Below, in pieces: positions 1-8,574 of a stretch of DNA of 64,000 nucleotides. The stretch lies in contig DAOUGI010000108.1 of the NCBI GenBank assembly GCA_034429215.1, positions 62,001 to 126,000 of the forward strand. The letters are read 5' to 3'. The notes beneath the pieces are model-generated. The model made no database searches. It saw nothing but the letters and a program-made list of their open reading frames with translations, and was not told where the DNA came from. Made by a program: the position numbers and the translations under genes. The number at the start of each line of letters is the position of its first letter. Position 1 is the stretch's first letter. This DNA comes from JAFGOG01 sp034429215. Its GTDB lineage: Bacteria; Chloroflexota; Anaerolineae; JAAYZQ01.

Positions 1-2
1 CC

Positions 3-647
3 ATCGACAACTGGACCAAATTCCTGAACTACTGGCGGCTTCAGCCTGCCCAGTGGTACTGGGAGCAGAACACCGGCGTGAGCGGCGGCGGGGCCAACCA
101 CGAGTGCTGCGGCAACCCCGAAAAAGAGGCCGAGGACGCCGTGCTCATGTACCTGGGCGAGGGCGCCGAGAGCTGGACCAACTATCGCATCGAGGCCAAG
201 TTCAACTTTCACGAGGGCGCCGGCCCGGTGGGCGTGTGGGTGCGCGGCCAGTACGAGCCCAATGATACCCGCTGCCAGTGGATGACCGGCTACTATATCG
301 TCGTCGGCGGCCGGCCTACTGCCGATTATCACACGGTCAAGATCGCCCAACTGCAGACGCTGACCGACTGCTGGGGCGCCGCCTGTGACAACCCGCAGAA
401 CCTGTACTGCTTTAACAACCCGCACGACATGGCCGACGTCCAACTGCCCGGGGCGCTAACCCGGGGGGTGTGGCATACCCTGGTGGTCGAAGTACGGGAT
501 GCCAACATCAAGGTCTGGTACGACGGCGAGCTGTCCCTCGACTTTACCGACCCGAAGGAGCCGTTCCTCATGGGCACCGTCGGGCTCAAGACCTACAAGG
601 CCGAGTGGATCAGCTACGACAACATCATCGTCACGCCCCTGCAATAA
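3..647 (+). CDS. C-terminal part of a secreted LamG/DUF1080-like (concanavalin-fold) protein
   Basis: The reading frame is open from the left edge, so the true start lies outside the window; 214 residues are visible. The last 70 residues (WHTLVVEVRD, then IKVWYDGEL and ISYDNIIVTPL) have the strand pattern of a concanavalin-like jelly-roll as in DUF1080 and LamG domains, which bind or cleave carbohydrates. Several Cys and Trp residues fit an exported protein. No catalytic residues can be assigned. The gene ends 16 bp before a strong intrinsic terminator, so it closes its transcription unit. The fold call is moderately sure; the function is unknown. Confidence 0.6.
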   Translation: MDNWTKFLNYWRLQPAQWYWEQNTGVSGGGANHECCGNPEKEAEDAVLMYLGEGAESWTNYRIEAKFNFHEGAGPVGVWVRGQYEPNDTRCQWMTGYYIVVGGRPTADYHTVKIAQLQTLTDCWGAACDNPQNLYCFNNPHDMADVQLPGALTRGVWHTLVVEVRDANIKVWYDGELSLDFTDPKEPFLMGTVGLKTYKAEWISYDNIIVTPLQ

Positions 648-662
648 GGGCCATCAGCTACC

Positions 663-713
663 GGCGGTCGGCTATCAGCTATCTGGCTGATAGCCGACCG
701 CCTCAGGTTTTTT
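663..713 (+). terminator. Strong intrinsic terminator with a 17-bp perfect stem
   Basis: Arms 663-679 and 686-702 are perfectly complementary with a 6-nt loop (TATCTG), followed by a T-tract at 708-713. It terminates the LamG-like gene. The stem core (GGTCGGCTATCAG) resembles short palindromes scattered through this kind of genome. The T-tract directly abuts the GTG proposed as the next start. Confidence 0.8.
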
Positions 714-2669
714 GTGACGACTTATCAAGGAAGGACCGCAGTTCTCATCGCTCTCCTGCCGCTGGGCGTGGGCCTGGCCCTGCGGCTGGCCTATGCCCTG
801 CACGCCGAGCCCTTTGTCGACGAGCCGACGACGATGCTGGTCGCCCAGGCGATCGCCCGGACCGGTGTGCCGGTCCTGCCGTCGGGCCTGTTCTACGGCA
901 ATGACCTGCCCTTTTCCTACCTGGCCGGCGCGATGGTCGCCCTCTTTGGCCCGCACCTGCTGGCCGTCCGCCTGCTGAGCGTCGCCGCCGGCATCGCCAC
1001 CATCGGCCTGGCCTTTGCCGCCGGGCGCAGCCTCTTTTCGCAGCAGGCCGGCCTGTGGGCTGCCCTGCTGCTGGCCCTGGCGCCCCAGGAGATCGTCTGG
1101 GGCAGCCGTGCCCGGGCCTATGCCCTGCTCGAGCTGCTCGTCCTGGCCTCGGCCTGGCTCTACTACGCCGGCGTGTCAGGCGACCGGGCCGGGTTGCGCC
1201 GCCTGGGGCTGCTTTTCCTGGTGGCGGCCATCTTTGTCCATCCCGAGGCCGCCCTGTTGCTCCCGGCGCTGATCGTGGCCGCCGGGTTGATCAAAGGGTG
1301 GCGGTGGTGGGCCAGGCCGGTCCACCTGGCCGAGCTGGCTCTGGCCGGCGCCGGGGCCGGCGCCCGCTACCTCCTCCAGGTGGCCCTGGCCCGCGGCTGG
1401 ATCGGAGGCTATGCGACGGTGACCGGCAGCCGTCCTCCCCTGCAATTGCCTCTCGACCTGCCGGCTCGACTCCAAGAAGTCGCCCCCTTTTTCTTCGATT
1501 CGGAACGACTGCCCTGGACCATGCTTGCCCTGTTTGCCCTGGCTGTGACCATCTGGCAAGTTGCTCGTAGTAACGACTCTGGCCGTTCCCTCCCCACCCT
1601 CTTTTTCTCTGCCTGCCTGTGGCTGCCGCCGCTGGCCATGGTCCTCCTCCTGGGCAGTACCTACCAGAGCCCGCGCTACCTGGCCATGCTGCTGCCCATC
1701 TTTGCCCTGGTCGCCGCCGCCGGACTCGGCCGGGTCGTGGAAGGCCTGCGGCCGGCCGCAAAACCCTGGGCCGTCCCGGCCGCGATTGCCGTTCTGACCC
1801 TGGTCATCCTCGCCGCCTACGCTCCACCTGCCGTCAATGCCGCTACGTCGCCGGAAAAGGGCTTTCGCCAGGCGTTCGAGTTGGTCGAGGAGCAGTGGCA
1901 GCCCGGCGACCGGGTCGCCACCGTCGCCCCGGCCTTTAGCCAGCTAGTGCTGGGCCGCTGTGACCTGTTTACTCTGGGCAAAGAGCACGAAGAGTTTGTC
2001 TACCGCGCCGCTGGCGGCCAACTGGTCGACCGCTGGACCGGCTCGCCCTGGGTGGGCGCCGCCGCCGGCCTGGCCGGTGCCCTCGACGGCGGCGGCCGGC
2101 TGTGGCTCGTCGCCGACGAGAGCCGCTTCCGGCAGCGCTTCGATCCCGATTTTGCCCAGTTGGCCTGGCAGCGCATGGAGCTGGTCGCCAAGGTCGACGG
2201 CGTCATGGTCTTTGTCTCGCGCGACGCCCTTCCGCCGGCCAGATCCCACACCGTAGACGCCCTGTTTGGCGGTCAGGTAGCGCTGCTGCGTTACGACCTG
2301 GGCCTGGCCGGATCCGGCGCGCGCCCCGGCCAACCGCTGCCCTTCACCCTCTACTGGCAGGCCACCGGCCCGGTCGACGGGCAGTACACCCTCTTTGTCC
2401 ACCTCTTGGGCGCCGACGGCCGGCGTTACGCCCAGGCTGACGGCCCGCCCCTTCAGGGGCTCCAGCCGATGAGCCACTGGCAGCCGGGCGAGATCCTGCC
2501 CGACCGGCGGGCCATCGACCTGCCGCCCGACCTGCCGCCCGGCAGCTACAGCCTCGCCATTGGCCTGTACGGCGCCGACGGCAGCCGCCTTCCGATCGCC
2601 ACCGCGGAGGGCCGGCCGTTGGGCGACACCTTCACCATCGAGGGCATCGAGGTAGAGGCCAAGCCATGA
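714..2669 (+). CDS. GT39-type (PMT_2/ArnT-like) integral membrane glycosyltransferase with C-terminal beta-sandwich
   Basis: This 651-residue protein has about 10-12 hydrophobic helices over the first 370 residues. An acidic pair (Asp36-Glu37 in FVDEPTT) lies in the first extracytoplasmic loop, the position of the catalytic Asp in GT-C enzymes that move sugars from polyprenyl phosphate to acceptors outside the membrane. Residues from about 510 form a soluble domain (YTLFVHLLG, W-PGE, DLPPGSY) that recurs in the genes at 11173, 17017 and 19845. The GTG start sits immediately after a terminator T-tract and has a weak ribosome site, so the true start may be slightly downstream. It overlaps the next gene by 4 bp (ATGA), implying translational coupling. 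The family call is firm; donor and acceptor are unknown. Confidence 0.82.
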   Translation: MTTYQGRTAVLIALLPLGVGLALRLAYALHAEPFVDEPTTMLVAQAIARTGVPVLPSGLFYGNDLPFSYLAGAMVALFGPHLLAVRLLSVAAGIATIGLAFAAGRSLFSQQAGLWAALLLALAPQEIVWGSRARAYALLELLVLASAWLYYAGVSGDRAGLRRLGLLFLVAAIFVHPEAALLLPALIVAAGLIKGWRWWARPVHLAELALAGAGAGARYLLQVALARGWIGGYATVTGSRPPLQLPLDLPARLQEVAPFFFDSERLPWTMLALFALAVTIWQVARSNDSGRSLPTLFFSACLWLPPLAMVLLLGSTYQSPRYLAMLLPIFALVAAAGLGRVVEGLRPAAKPWAVPAAIAVLTLVILAAYAPPAVNAATSPEKGFRQAFELVEEQWQPGDRVATVAPAFSQLVLGRCDLFTLGKEHEEFVYRAAGGQLVDRWTGSPWVGAAAGLAGALDGGGRLWLVADESRFRQRFDPDFAQLAWQRMELVAKVDGVMVFVSRDALPPARSHTVDALFGGQVALLRYDLGLAGSGARPGQPLPFTLYWQATGPVDGQYTLFVHLLGADGRRYAQADGPPLQGLQPMSHWQPGEILPDRRAIDLPPDLPPGSYSLAIGLYGADGSRLPIATAEGRPLGDTFTIEGIEVEAKP

Positions 2670-4288
2670 GCGAGGACAGGCGCAACCGCCCCGGCCAGGC
2701 AACCACATCGGGTCGCCCCTACATGGTGTGGTTGTTGCTGGTGGCCATCACCGCCGCCGGCTTTTGGCTGCGCTGGCTCTATGTCCGCGACGTCAGCTTT
2801 TTCGTCGACGAATATCTGACCATCCGGGCGGCCGGCCGCATCCTGACCCAAGGCATACCCCTGCTGCCGTCGGGCAACTTTTACAGCCACGGCTTGCTGG
2901 TGTCCTACCTGGCCGCGCCGCTGCTCGAGCTGGGGGTGACAGAACCGTGGCTGCTGCGTCTGCCGATCCTGCTCCTTAGCACGGCGGCAATCCCTCTTCT
3001 GTACTGGACCGGGCGGCGGATCTTTGGTTCCCATCCGGGCGCCGGGCTGGTCGCCGCGGCGCTGTTGGCCTTTGCCCCAGAGGCGGTGCTGTGGGGTGGC
3101 CGGCTGCGGATGTACGCCACGCTCCAGTTCTGTGTCCAACTGGCCACCCTTGTCTTTTACCTGTGGGTGGTGGAGAAACAGGACCGGCTCGTCTATCGCC
3201 TGCTGTTTGTGCTGGCCTTTTGGGGCGCGCTCTTTAGCCACGCCGAGGCAATGCTCCTGCTGCCGCTGTGGGGGCTGTGGGCCCTGGTCCGGCGCGGCTG
3301 GCGTTGGTGCCTGCGCCCGGCCAACCTGCTCACCTTTGCCCTGGCCGGCCTGTCTGCCGTCGTCGAGATCGGGCTGCGCCAGATCGGGCCGCCGGTCCAG
3401 GCCTGGGTATCGCCCGGCGTCTTTCAGCCAGAGTCAAGACAATACCTGGGCGCGGCGCTCGATTGGCCCGGCATCGGCAAGGTGCTCGAGCCCTTGCTCC
3501 CGGCGCCTGTCGGCTGGGTGCTGGCGGCAGTGGCAGTGATCGGATTGGTATGTCTGGCCGCCGCCTGGGTGCGCAAGAGACAAGCCGCTGCCGCAGAAAC
3601 ACAGGGCCTGGCCTACCTCTACTGGCTGCTGCTGCCCGCGCTGGCCATGCTCCTCTTTGGCGTCAACCCCGAGTGGAAGAGCTCGCGCTATGGATTGATG
3701 CTGTTGCCCATTTTTTTCCTGATTGCCGGGGCGTTGCTGGCTCTCGCCGGGCGCCGGCTGCTTCGTGTGCCGCACGCGATCGGCCCTGCCAATCGTGCCG
3801 GCCTGCCGGCCCAGCGGTCAGGGTGGGCTGCCTGGGGGCAGCGCGCCGGCCTGGCCGCCGTGGTAATCCTGATCGCCGCCGGATCCTGGTCGCCGGCCAT
3901 GTCCGCCGCGCGCGAGACCGTCCCGGCCTACGACTGGGCCTTCGACCATGTCCGGGCCAACGAGCAGCCCGGGGATGCCGTCGTCACCTTCCTGTGCCAG
4001 GCCGCCTTCTTCCACCTCGGCCGGTGCGATTATCTGGCCATCCCGACCGACTATAGGGGTTTTGCCTTCCAGGAGAACGGCCGCTGGGTCAGCGGCTGGG
4101 ACGAGGTGCCGATCGTCGACTCGGCCGATGCCCTCCGCCAGGCGCTGTCGGCCGCTCCGCGCACCTGGCTCGTCGTGGACGAGGGCCGTTTCAGCCGCCG
4201 CTACGCCCCCGAGTTCGTTCAGACCGTCCTTGACAGCATGGAGCTGGTTGCCCACGACCATGAAATGCTCATCTTTCGCACCAAGTAG
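2666..4288 (+). CDS. GT39-type membrane glycosyltransferase, tandem paralogue of the preceding gene
   Basis: This 540-residue polytopic protein starts with ATG overlapping the previous stop. The acidic pair is Asp48-Glu49 (FFVDEYLT). The soluble end aligns with its neighbour (GDAVVTF versus GDRVATV, LGRCD in both, WLVVDEGRF versus WLVADESRF, SMELVA versus RMELVA), so the two arose by duplication. Unlike the neighbour it stops right after this block and lacks the C-terminal beta-sandwich of about 140 residues. The pair probably acts on the same envelope glycan or glycoprotein at the outer face of the membrane; this is inference. Confidence 0.82.
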   Translation: MSEDRRNRPGQATTSGRPYMVWLLLVAITAAGFWLRWLYVRDVSFFVDEYLTIRAAGRILTQGIPLLPSGNFYSHGLLVSYLAAPLLELGVTEPWLLRLPILLLSTAAIPLLYWTGRRIFGSHPGAGLVAAALLAFAPEAVLWGGRLRMYATLQFCVQLATLVFYLWVVEKQDRLVYRLLFVLAFWGALFSHAEAMLLLPLWGLWALVRRGWRWCLRPANLLTFALAGLSAVVEIGLRQIGPPVQAWVSPGVFQPESRQYLGAALDWPGIGKVLEPLLPAPVGWVLAAVAVIGLVCLAAAWVRKRQAAAAETQGLAYLYWLLLPALAMLLFGVNPEWKSSRYGLMLLPIFFLIAGALLALAGRRLLRVPHAIGPANRAGLPAQRSGWAAWGQRAGLAAVVILIAAGSWSPAMSAARETVPAYDWAFDHVRANEQPGDAVVTFLCQAAFFHLGRCDYLAIPTDYRGFAFQENGRWVSGWDEVPIVDSADALRQALSAAPRTWLVVDEGRFSRRYAPEFVQTVLDSMELVAHDHEMLIFRTK

Positions 4289-4311
4289 ACTCCGCAGGTC
4301 CATTTTCTCAT

Positions 4312-4360
4312 CTAATTCTAATCTTCCCCTAATCTTCCTCTAATTCAGGTGCGATACACT
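4312..4360 (+). promoter_or_regulatory. OmpR/PhoB-like tandem operator next to a -10 element
   Basis: CTAAT occurs at 4312, 4318, 4329 and 4340. The last three are spaced exactly 11 bp and extend into CTAATCTTCC direct repeats. An 11-bp period is the footprint spacing of OmpR/PhoB-family regulators. A TACACT -10-like hexamer at 4355-4360 begins 4 bp after the last repeat, so the operator would replace the -35, as at Pho boxes. It lies upstream of the histidine kinase gene. The regulator itself is not encoded nearby. Confidence 0.6.
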
Positions 4361-4417
4361 ATGCTTGCAAACAGAGAGAGTAGCTCCTTTCCTTGACAGC
4401 ATAGTTTTGAGTAAGAG

Positions 4418-4442
4418 TCCGGCTTGGGGAGGCCGGATTTTT
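4418..4442 (+). terminator. Small intrinsic terminator or attenuator ahead of the histidine kinase gene
   Basis: Arms 4418-4423 (TCCGGC) and 4432-4437 (GCCGGA) are followed by five T residues at 4438-4442. It may end the glycosyltransferase transcript. If the operator-linked promoter at 4312-4360 is active it lies inside the leader of the kinase mRNA and could attenuate it. Confidence 0.5.
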
Positions 4443-4474
4443 ACTTTTTCTTCGACTTGTGGCATCATGTCTCC

Positions 4475-5959
4475 ATGTCGATCCGGCGCCGCCTGACACT
4501 GTGGTATACGATCATCCTGGCCGCCGTGCTGATCCTGTTTGGGGCCAGCCTTTACTACCTGTTGACCGCCACCCTGCTGAACAGCATCGACCGCCAGTTG
4601 GAAACGGCCGCCCAGCAGCTCGAAGAATCGGCGCGAATGGTCCCCTCCCTCGCCCTGCTCAGCATGGTGGTCGACGTACCCGACCTCAACATATTTGCCG
4701 AGCCCGGTCTCTATATCCAGGTCTACGACGCCGGCCAAAAACAGGTCACCCGCCGCTCGGCGACACTGGGCGAAGCGTCGCTGCCGCTGGACAAAAGCGC
4801 GTTGGCGGTGGCTCTGCGCGGCCAGGCGCGGCTGGAGACGCGCTCAATCGGTAGCTCGCGGCTGCGGACCTACACCGCCCCGCTTCTGATCGACGGGGAA
4901 GTGGCAGGGGTGGTGCAGGTAAGCACGTCGCTGGCGCAGGTTGAGCAGACACAGCAGGGGTTGCTGCTCATCATGGCGATAGGGGGTGCGATCGCCATTG
5001 CCCTGTCCGCCGGGCTCGGGGCGATTTTGGCCCGCGCGGCCCTGCGCCCCATCGACCAGATCACTCAGACGGCTTTGGCCATCTCACGCACCGAGGATCT
5101 GAGCCGGCGGCTGGAGATAACCGGACCTCAGGACGAAGTGGGCCGGCTGTCGTCCACCTTTAACGAAATGCTCTCCCGCCTGGAAGCCTTATTCCACACC
5201 CAGCGGCGCTTTATCGCCGACGTGTCGCACGAGCTGCGCACCCCGCTGACCGCCATCCAAGGCAACGTCGATCTGGTGTGCCGGGGAGCTGCCGACGACC
5301 CACAGGCCCGCCAGGAGGTGCTGGAAACCGTCGAGCACGAGGTGGCCCGCATGTCGCGCCTGGTGTCTGACCTGCTGCTGCTGGCCCAGGCCGACGCCGG
5401 TGTGCGGCTCAGAGCCGAGCCGGTGGAGCTGGACACGCTGCTGCTCGATGTGTACCGCCAGGCGCGGCTGATGGCCAACGGCGTCGAGGTTCGCCTGGGG
5501 CACGAAGACCAGGCCGTGGTGATGGGCGATCCAGACCGGCTGCGGCAACTGCTGCTCAACCTGGTGGACAACGCCCTCAAGTACACGCCCGCCGGCGGCC
5601 AGGTGACCCTGTCGTTGGACCGCGACGACGAATGGGTCCAGGTGGCAGTGGCCGACACCGGCATCGGCATCCCGGCACAAGCCCTGGAGCCGGGGCCGGA
5701 CGGCGTGCCGGTTATCTTTCAGCGCTTTTACCGGGCCGACAAGGCAGAATCGCGAGCGCGGGGGGGAACGGGGTTGGGGTTGGCCATCGCCAACTGGATC
5801 GCCCAGGCCCACTCTGGCCGCATCGCGATCGAGAGCCGGTTGGGCCACGGGTCGACATTTACCGTATGGCTGCCGGCTCACAGCGATCAGGCCGGCGGCT
5901 GGGTGCTGCCAGACGAAGCCCAGGGCCGTGAGACGCTACTGGACGGCGGGCCGCACTAG
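4475..5959 (+). CDS. Membrane sensor histidine kinase (HAMP-HisKA-HATPase), orphan
   Basis: Starting at ATG 4475 (MSIRRRLTLWY, typical of this class) the protein has 494 residues; an upstream in-frame start at 4424 would begin inside the attenuator hairpin and is unlikely. TM1 is about residues 9-31, an extracytoplasmic sensor 32-160, TM2 163-187, HAMP 188-240, and HisKA 242-307 with phospho-acceptor His252 in DVSHELRTPL. The ATPase domain follows with N box (NLVDNALKY), G1 (VADTGIGIP) and G2 (GGTGLGLAIA). Such kinases are normally preceded by an OmpR-family response regulator, but none is present; an OmpR-type operator lies upstream instead. Its stop overlaps the convergent parvulin gene by 4 bp. 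Confidence 0.9.
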   Translation: MSIRRRLTLWYTIILAAVLILFGASLYYLLTATLLNSIDRQLETAAQQLEESARMVPSLALLSMVVDVPDLNIFAEPGLYIQVYDAGQKQVTRRSATLGEASLPLDKSALAVALRGQARLETRSIGSSRLRTYTAPLLIDGEVAGVVQVSTSLAQVEQTQQGLLLIMAIGGAIAIALSAGLGAILARAALRPIDQITQTALAISRTEDLSRRLEITGPQDEVGRLSSTFNEMLSRLEALFHTQRRFIADVSHELRTPLTAIQGNVDLVCRGAADDPQARQEVLETVEHEVARMSRLVSDLLLLAQADAGVRLRAEPVELDTLLLDVYRQARLMANGVEVRLGHEDQAVVMGDPDRLRQLLLNLVDNALKYTPAGGQVTLSLDRDDEWVQVAVADTGIGIPAQALEPGPDGVPVIFQRFYRADKAESRARGGTGLGLAIANWIAQAHSGRIAIESRLGHGSTFTVWLPAHSDQAGGWVLPDEAQGRETLLDGGPH

Positions 5960-6990
5960 GGGGCCGGGGTAGGCGCGGTAAAATCCACCAGGCGTTCGAT
6001 CTGAGCGGCATCCCTCTCGGCCGCGAGCTGGGTCTGCATCGCTGCCTGCTGCCTCTGCCGGGCCGTGAACGCATCCACCTCGCGCATCCCCCGCTCCACT
6101 ACCTGGATGACAACATAGTAGCCCTGAGTCTCGATCACTTCGCTAAACTGCCCGTCTTGCAGGGTCACGACGACATCCCACAGCTCAGAGACCATCCCGC
6201 CGTCGACGAACCACCCCAGGTCTCCTCCATCATCTTTGGTCTCGGTATCCTCCGAGTATTGGGCCGCCAGCTCGCTAAAGTCGTCCCCCGCCTTGAGCTT
6301 GTCCACCACCTCCTGGGCCTTGGCCTTGTCGCTGAGCAGGATATGGCGGATATGCACCTGTTGGGCCTGCGTATCCACCGTCTGCAAGCTCAACAAATTG
6401 TCCATCAACAGCTTGTCGCTGATCGTCCGGCGGAAGGTCTGGTCCGTCAGCCAATAGTCCTTGAGAAACGCATCCCAATCCGCATACTGGCCGCTTTTTA
6501 GAATAACAGACTTTTCCTCTGCAACGGCTGCATCCACGTCCGCTTCAGGTACCGAGACGCCCTGCTTGGCAGCCATCTGGCGCATGAGCACCCGGCTGAT
6601 CGCCTGTTCCAGGACGGTGTTCTGAAGCTGCTTGAGGCGCTGCTGCATGGCGCCATCGGTCCAGTCCACCGGGCTCTGATTGTCTATAACCTGCAGCGCC
6701 TCGCGCAGGACCGGCTCATAGTCGGTCCAGGTGATCTCCTGCCCGTTGACCCTGGCCAGCGTAGCGCCGGGCAGGCGCTGGATATATCTGCTGGCTACCT
6801 CTACACTGGACACCCTCACCACGGTGGGCGGCGGTGTGGTTCCGGTGGCAACGGGAACCGCCGCCTGTGGCGACGGGCTTGGCTCACTGGGCGCCGGGCT
6901 GGCAGTCTCGGTTTGCCCCGAGGCGCAGCCCAAGGCCAGCACAGCCACAATCACCAGCAAGCAGGCCAGAAAAAGCTGTCGAGCATTCAT
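5956..6990 (-). CDS. Parvulin-type peptidyl-prolyl isomerase lipoprotein (PrsA/SurA-like foldase)
   Basis: This 344-residue protein begins with a lipoprotein signal (hydrophobic 6-20, lipobox LALGC, lipid-accepting Cys22) and a Ser/Pro/Thr-rich linker. A SurA_N-like helical region spans about 75-200. A rotamase domain spans about 205-310 (HIRHILL, FSELAAQYSED, GGDLGWFVDGGMV). The role is folding of exported proteins outside the cytoplasmic membrane, which suits a region full of secreted propellers. A GGGGAG ribosome site precedes ATG 6990, and a near-consensus promoter lies 60-90 bp upstream in a divergent arrangement with the gene at 7169. Confidence 0.9.
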   Translation of the reverse strand: MNARQLFLACLLVIVAVLALGCASGQTETASPAPSEPSPSPQAAVPVATGTTPPPTVVRVSSVEVASRYIQRLPGATLARVNGQEITWTDYEPVLREALQVIDNQSPVDWTDGAMQQRLKQLQNTVLEQAISRVLMRQMAAKQGVSVPEADVDAAVAEEKSVILKSGQYADWDAFLKDYWLTDQTFRRTISDKLLMDNLLSLQTVDTQAQQVHIRHILLSDKAKAQEVVDKLKAGDDFSELAAQYSEDTETKDDGGDLGWFVDGGMVSELWDVVVTLQDGQFSEVIETQGYYVVIQVVERGMREVDAFTARQRQQAAMQTQLAAERDAAQIERLVDFTAPTPAP

Positions 6991-7053
6991 CTACAAATCT
7001 CCCCATCATCCTGGATACGGTTGCCGCCTCAGCCTGGCGCGGCGGCGGGCTGT

Positions 7054-7082
7054 ATTCTAGTACCTTTCCCACGTTTTGTCAA
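7054..7082 (-). promoter_or_regulatory. Minus-strand promoter for the parvulin gene
   Basis: On the minus strand TTGACA (7082-7077), a 17-bp spacer and TAGAAT (7059-7054) form a near-consensus promoter. Its -35 is one arm of the palindrome TGTCAATTTGACA (7077-7089), whose other arm is the -35 of the divergent promoter. Confidence 0.75.
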
Positions 7083-7083
7083 T

Positions 7084-7112
7084 TTGACAGCTCTCGGCCA
7101 GAGTGTTATAAT
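7084..7112 (+). promoter_or_regulatory. Consensus plus-strand promoter for the propeller gene at 7169
   Basis: TTGACA at 7084-7089, a 17-bp spacer and TATAAT at 7107-7112 match the sigma-70 consensus at all twelve positions. The expected transcript start is near 7119, giving a leader of about 50 nt with AAAAGGAG at 7151-7158. Confidence 0.85.
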
Positions 7113-7168
7113 TTTCCGCGCTCGCCCGGCGACCAGATCTTTCGAGACAGAAAAGGAGTGGTGATCAA

Positions 7169-8503
7169 GTGAACAGGTCGGCAGTCTCTAGATTAGCGGT
7201 GCTATTGGTAGTGTTTGTCCTTTTCTCTCCCTCTCTATCGGCCGCAGCCCCGGCTCGAGACCACACCTTCGCCACGGGTTCCTGGGAGCTGATTGCTGCG
7301 CCCACGCCGGCGAGCATGTACGGGCTCGACATGCTCAGCACGACAGACGGTTGGGCCGCCGGCATGGCCGGCTTTGTCTTTCATTACGTCAATGGCACGT
7401 GGGGAGGGTTTCCAACCAACTTTACCAGCACCATCAATGCCATCGACATGCTCAGCTCCACCTCGGGCTGGGGAGTCACCTGGCAGGGCCAGTTCCTCCG
7501 CTTCGACGGCAACACATGGGCGGTGCACAGCGACCAGGATGAAATTCTTGACGATCTCTGTATGGTCAGCGACACCGGCGGCTGGGCGGTGGGCGGCGGC
7601 GGCTCCATCTTTCGCTACAACGGCAGTAGCTGGAGCCCGGTTGCCAGCCCGACGACCAGGCAGCTAAAGGGCATCGACATGCTCGATGCCAACTATGGCT
7701 GGGCGGCCGGACTCGGCGGCTTTGTGATCCAGTGGAACGGCTCGTTGTGGCTGGGCGGCTCGGTAGATTCCGCGGTGCACTTTGACGACGTCGACGTGCT
7801 AAGCGCCACCGACGTGTGGGCCGTGGGCATGAACGGGGTGATCTACCACTACGACGGGACCACCTGGTCCGCGGTGCCCAGCCCAACCACCAATAACCTC
7901 GAGTCGCTGTTCATGCTGAGCTCTAGCAGCGGCTGGGCCGTGGGTCAGGGCGGCATCATCCTCCACTACGACGGCCAGTCGTGGCAGGTCGTCCCCAGCC
8001 CAACTGCGGACGACCTTTTCGCCGTGCAGTTTGTCGACCCGCTGAACGGCTGGGCCGTCGGCAAGAGCGGGGCCATCGTCCATTACGTCCCGGCGCCCGC
8101 CGATCTAACCTCATCGTGGAAGAGGGTCGACCGCTACCACGCCGTCCCCGGCGATGTCATTACCTATACCATTCGCGTTGTGAACTCGGGCGAGCTGGTC
8201 GCGCCCGGGGTGAGCGTCAGCGACGCGATTCCGGCAGGCGCGGCCTATGTGCCGGCCAGCGCCACGACGACCCGTGGCACGATCCAGGGGCCAGATCCGC
8301 TCGTGGTGACCATCGGCGACCTGGAGCCGGGCGGCGTGGTCACTATTACCTTCCAGGCAACGGCGCAGGATCTAGGCCAGACCTGTTGGATGGTGATCAA
8401 CGAGGCGATCGTGGCCGGCAATGGCACCCAACTGACCCGCAGAGCATCCACAACGTTCGGGGACTGTTACGAGACCTACCTGCCCGTCGTTCTTTGGTAT
8501 TGA
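7169..8503 (+). CDS. Secreted YCF48-like beta-propeller protein with C-terminal DUF11 domain
   Basis: The GTG start is supported by AGGAG at 7154-7158. The 444-residue product has a signal peptide (about 1-27, ending SAAAPA). About six repeats of roughly 40 residues follow to about residue 310, each carrying GWAVG or GWAAG and often YDG-W, the signature of YCF48/photosystem-stability-type propeller blades. Residues 312-430 form a DUF11 domain (TYTIRVVNSGE, VTITFQAT), a surface-protein module. There is no C-terminal anchor. It is close in architecture to the gene at 9637. Likely an extracellular or cell-surface protein; ligand unknown. Confidence 0.82.
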   Translation: MNRSAVSRLAVLLVVFVLFSPSLSAAAPARDHTFATGSWELIAAPTPASMYGLDMLSTTDGWAAGMAGFVFHYVNGTWGGFPTNFTSTINAIDMLSSTSGWGVTWQGQFLRFDGNTWAVHSDQDEILDDLCMVSDTGGWAVGGGGSIFRYNGSSWSPVASPTTRQLKGIDMLDANYGWAAGLGGFVIQWNGSLWLGGSVDSAVHFDDVDVLSATDVWAVGMNGVIYHYDGTTWSAVPSPTTNNLESLFMLSSSSGWAVGQGGIILHYDGQSWQVVPSPTADDLFAVQFVDPLNGWAVGKSGAIVHYVPAPADLTSSWKRVDRYHAVPGDVITYTIRVVNSGELVAPGVSVSDAIPAGAAYVPASATTTRGTIQGPDPLVVTIGDLEPGGVVTITFQATAQDLGQTCWMVINEAIVAGNGTQLTRRASTTFGDCYETYLPVVLWY

Positions 8504-8511
8504 TAAGAGAC

Positions 8512-8553
8512 GCCAGGCCGCCCGGCCGCTTCAGGCCGGCGCGGGCGCCTGGC
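8512..8553 (+). terminator. Nested hairpin after the propeller gene, with no T-tract
   Basis: Outer arms 8512-8518 and 8547-8553 (GCCAGGC/GCCTGGC) enclose inner arms 8522-8527 and 8534-8539 (CCGGCC/GGCCGG). It begins 9 bp after the stop codon. Without a T-tract it may be a weak terminator or an mRNA-stabilising hairpin. The rest of 8554-8808 holds the promoter and leader of the next gene. Confidence 0.45.
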
Positions 8554-8574
8554 ATTACAACCCACATTGGGGTC

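Noticed and set aside
4393..4398. TTGACA as a -35 for the kinase gene
   Set aside because: No acceptable -10 lies 16-18 bp downstream; the hairpin begins there instead.
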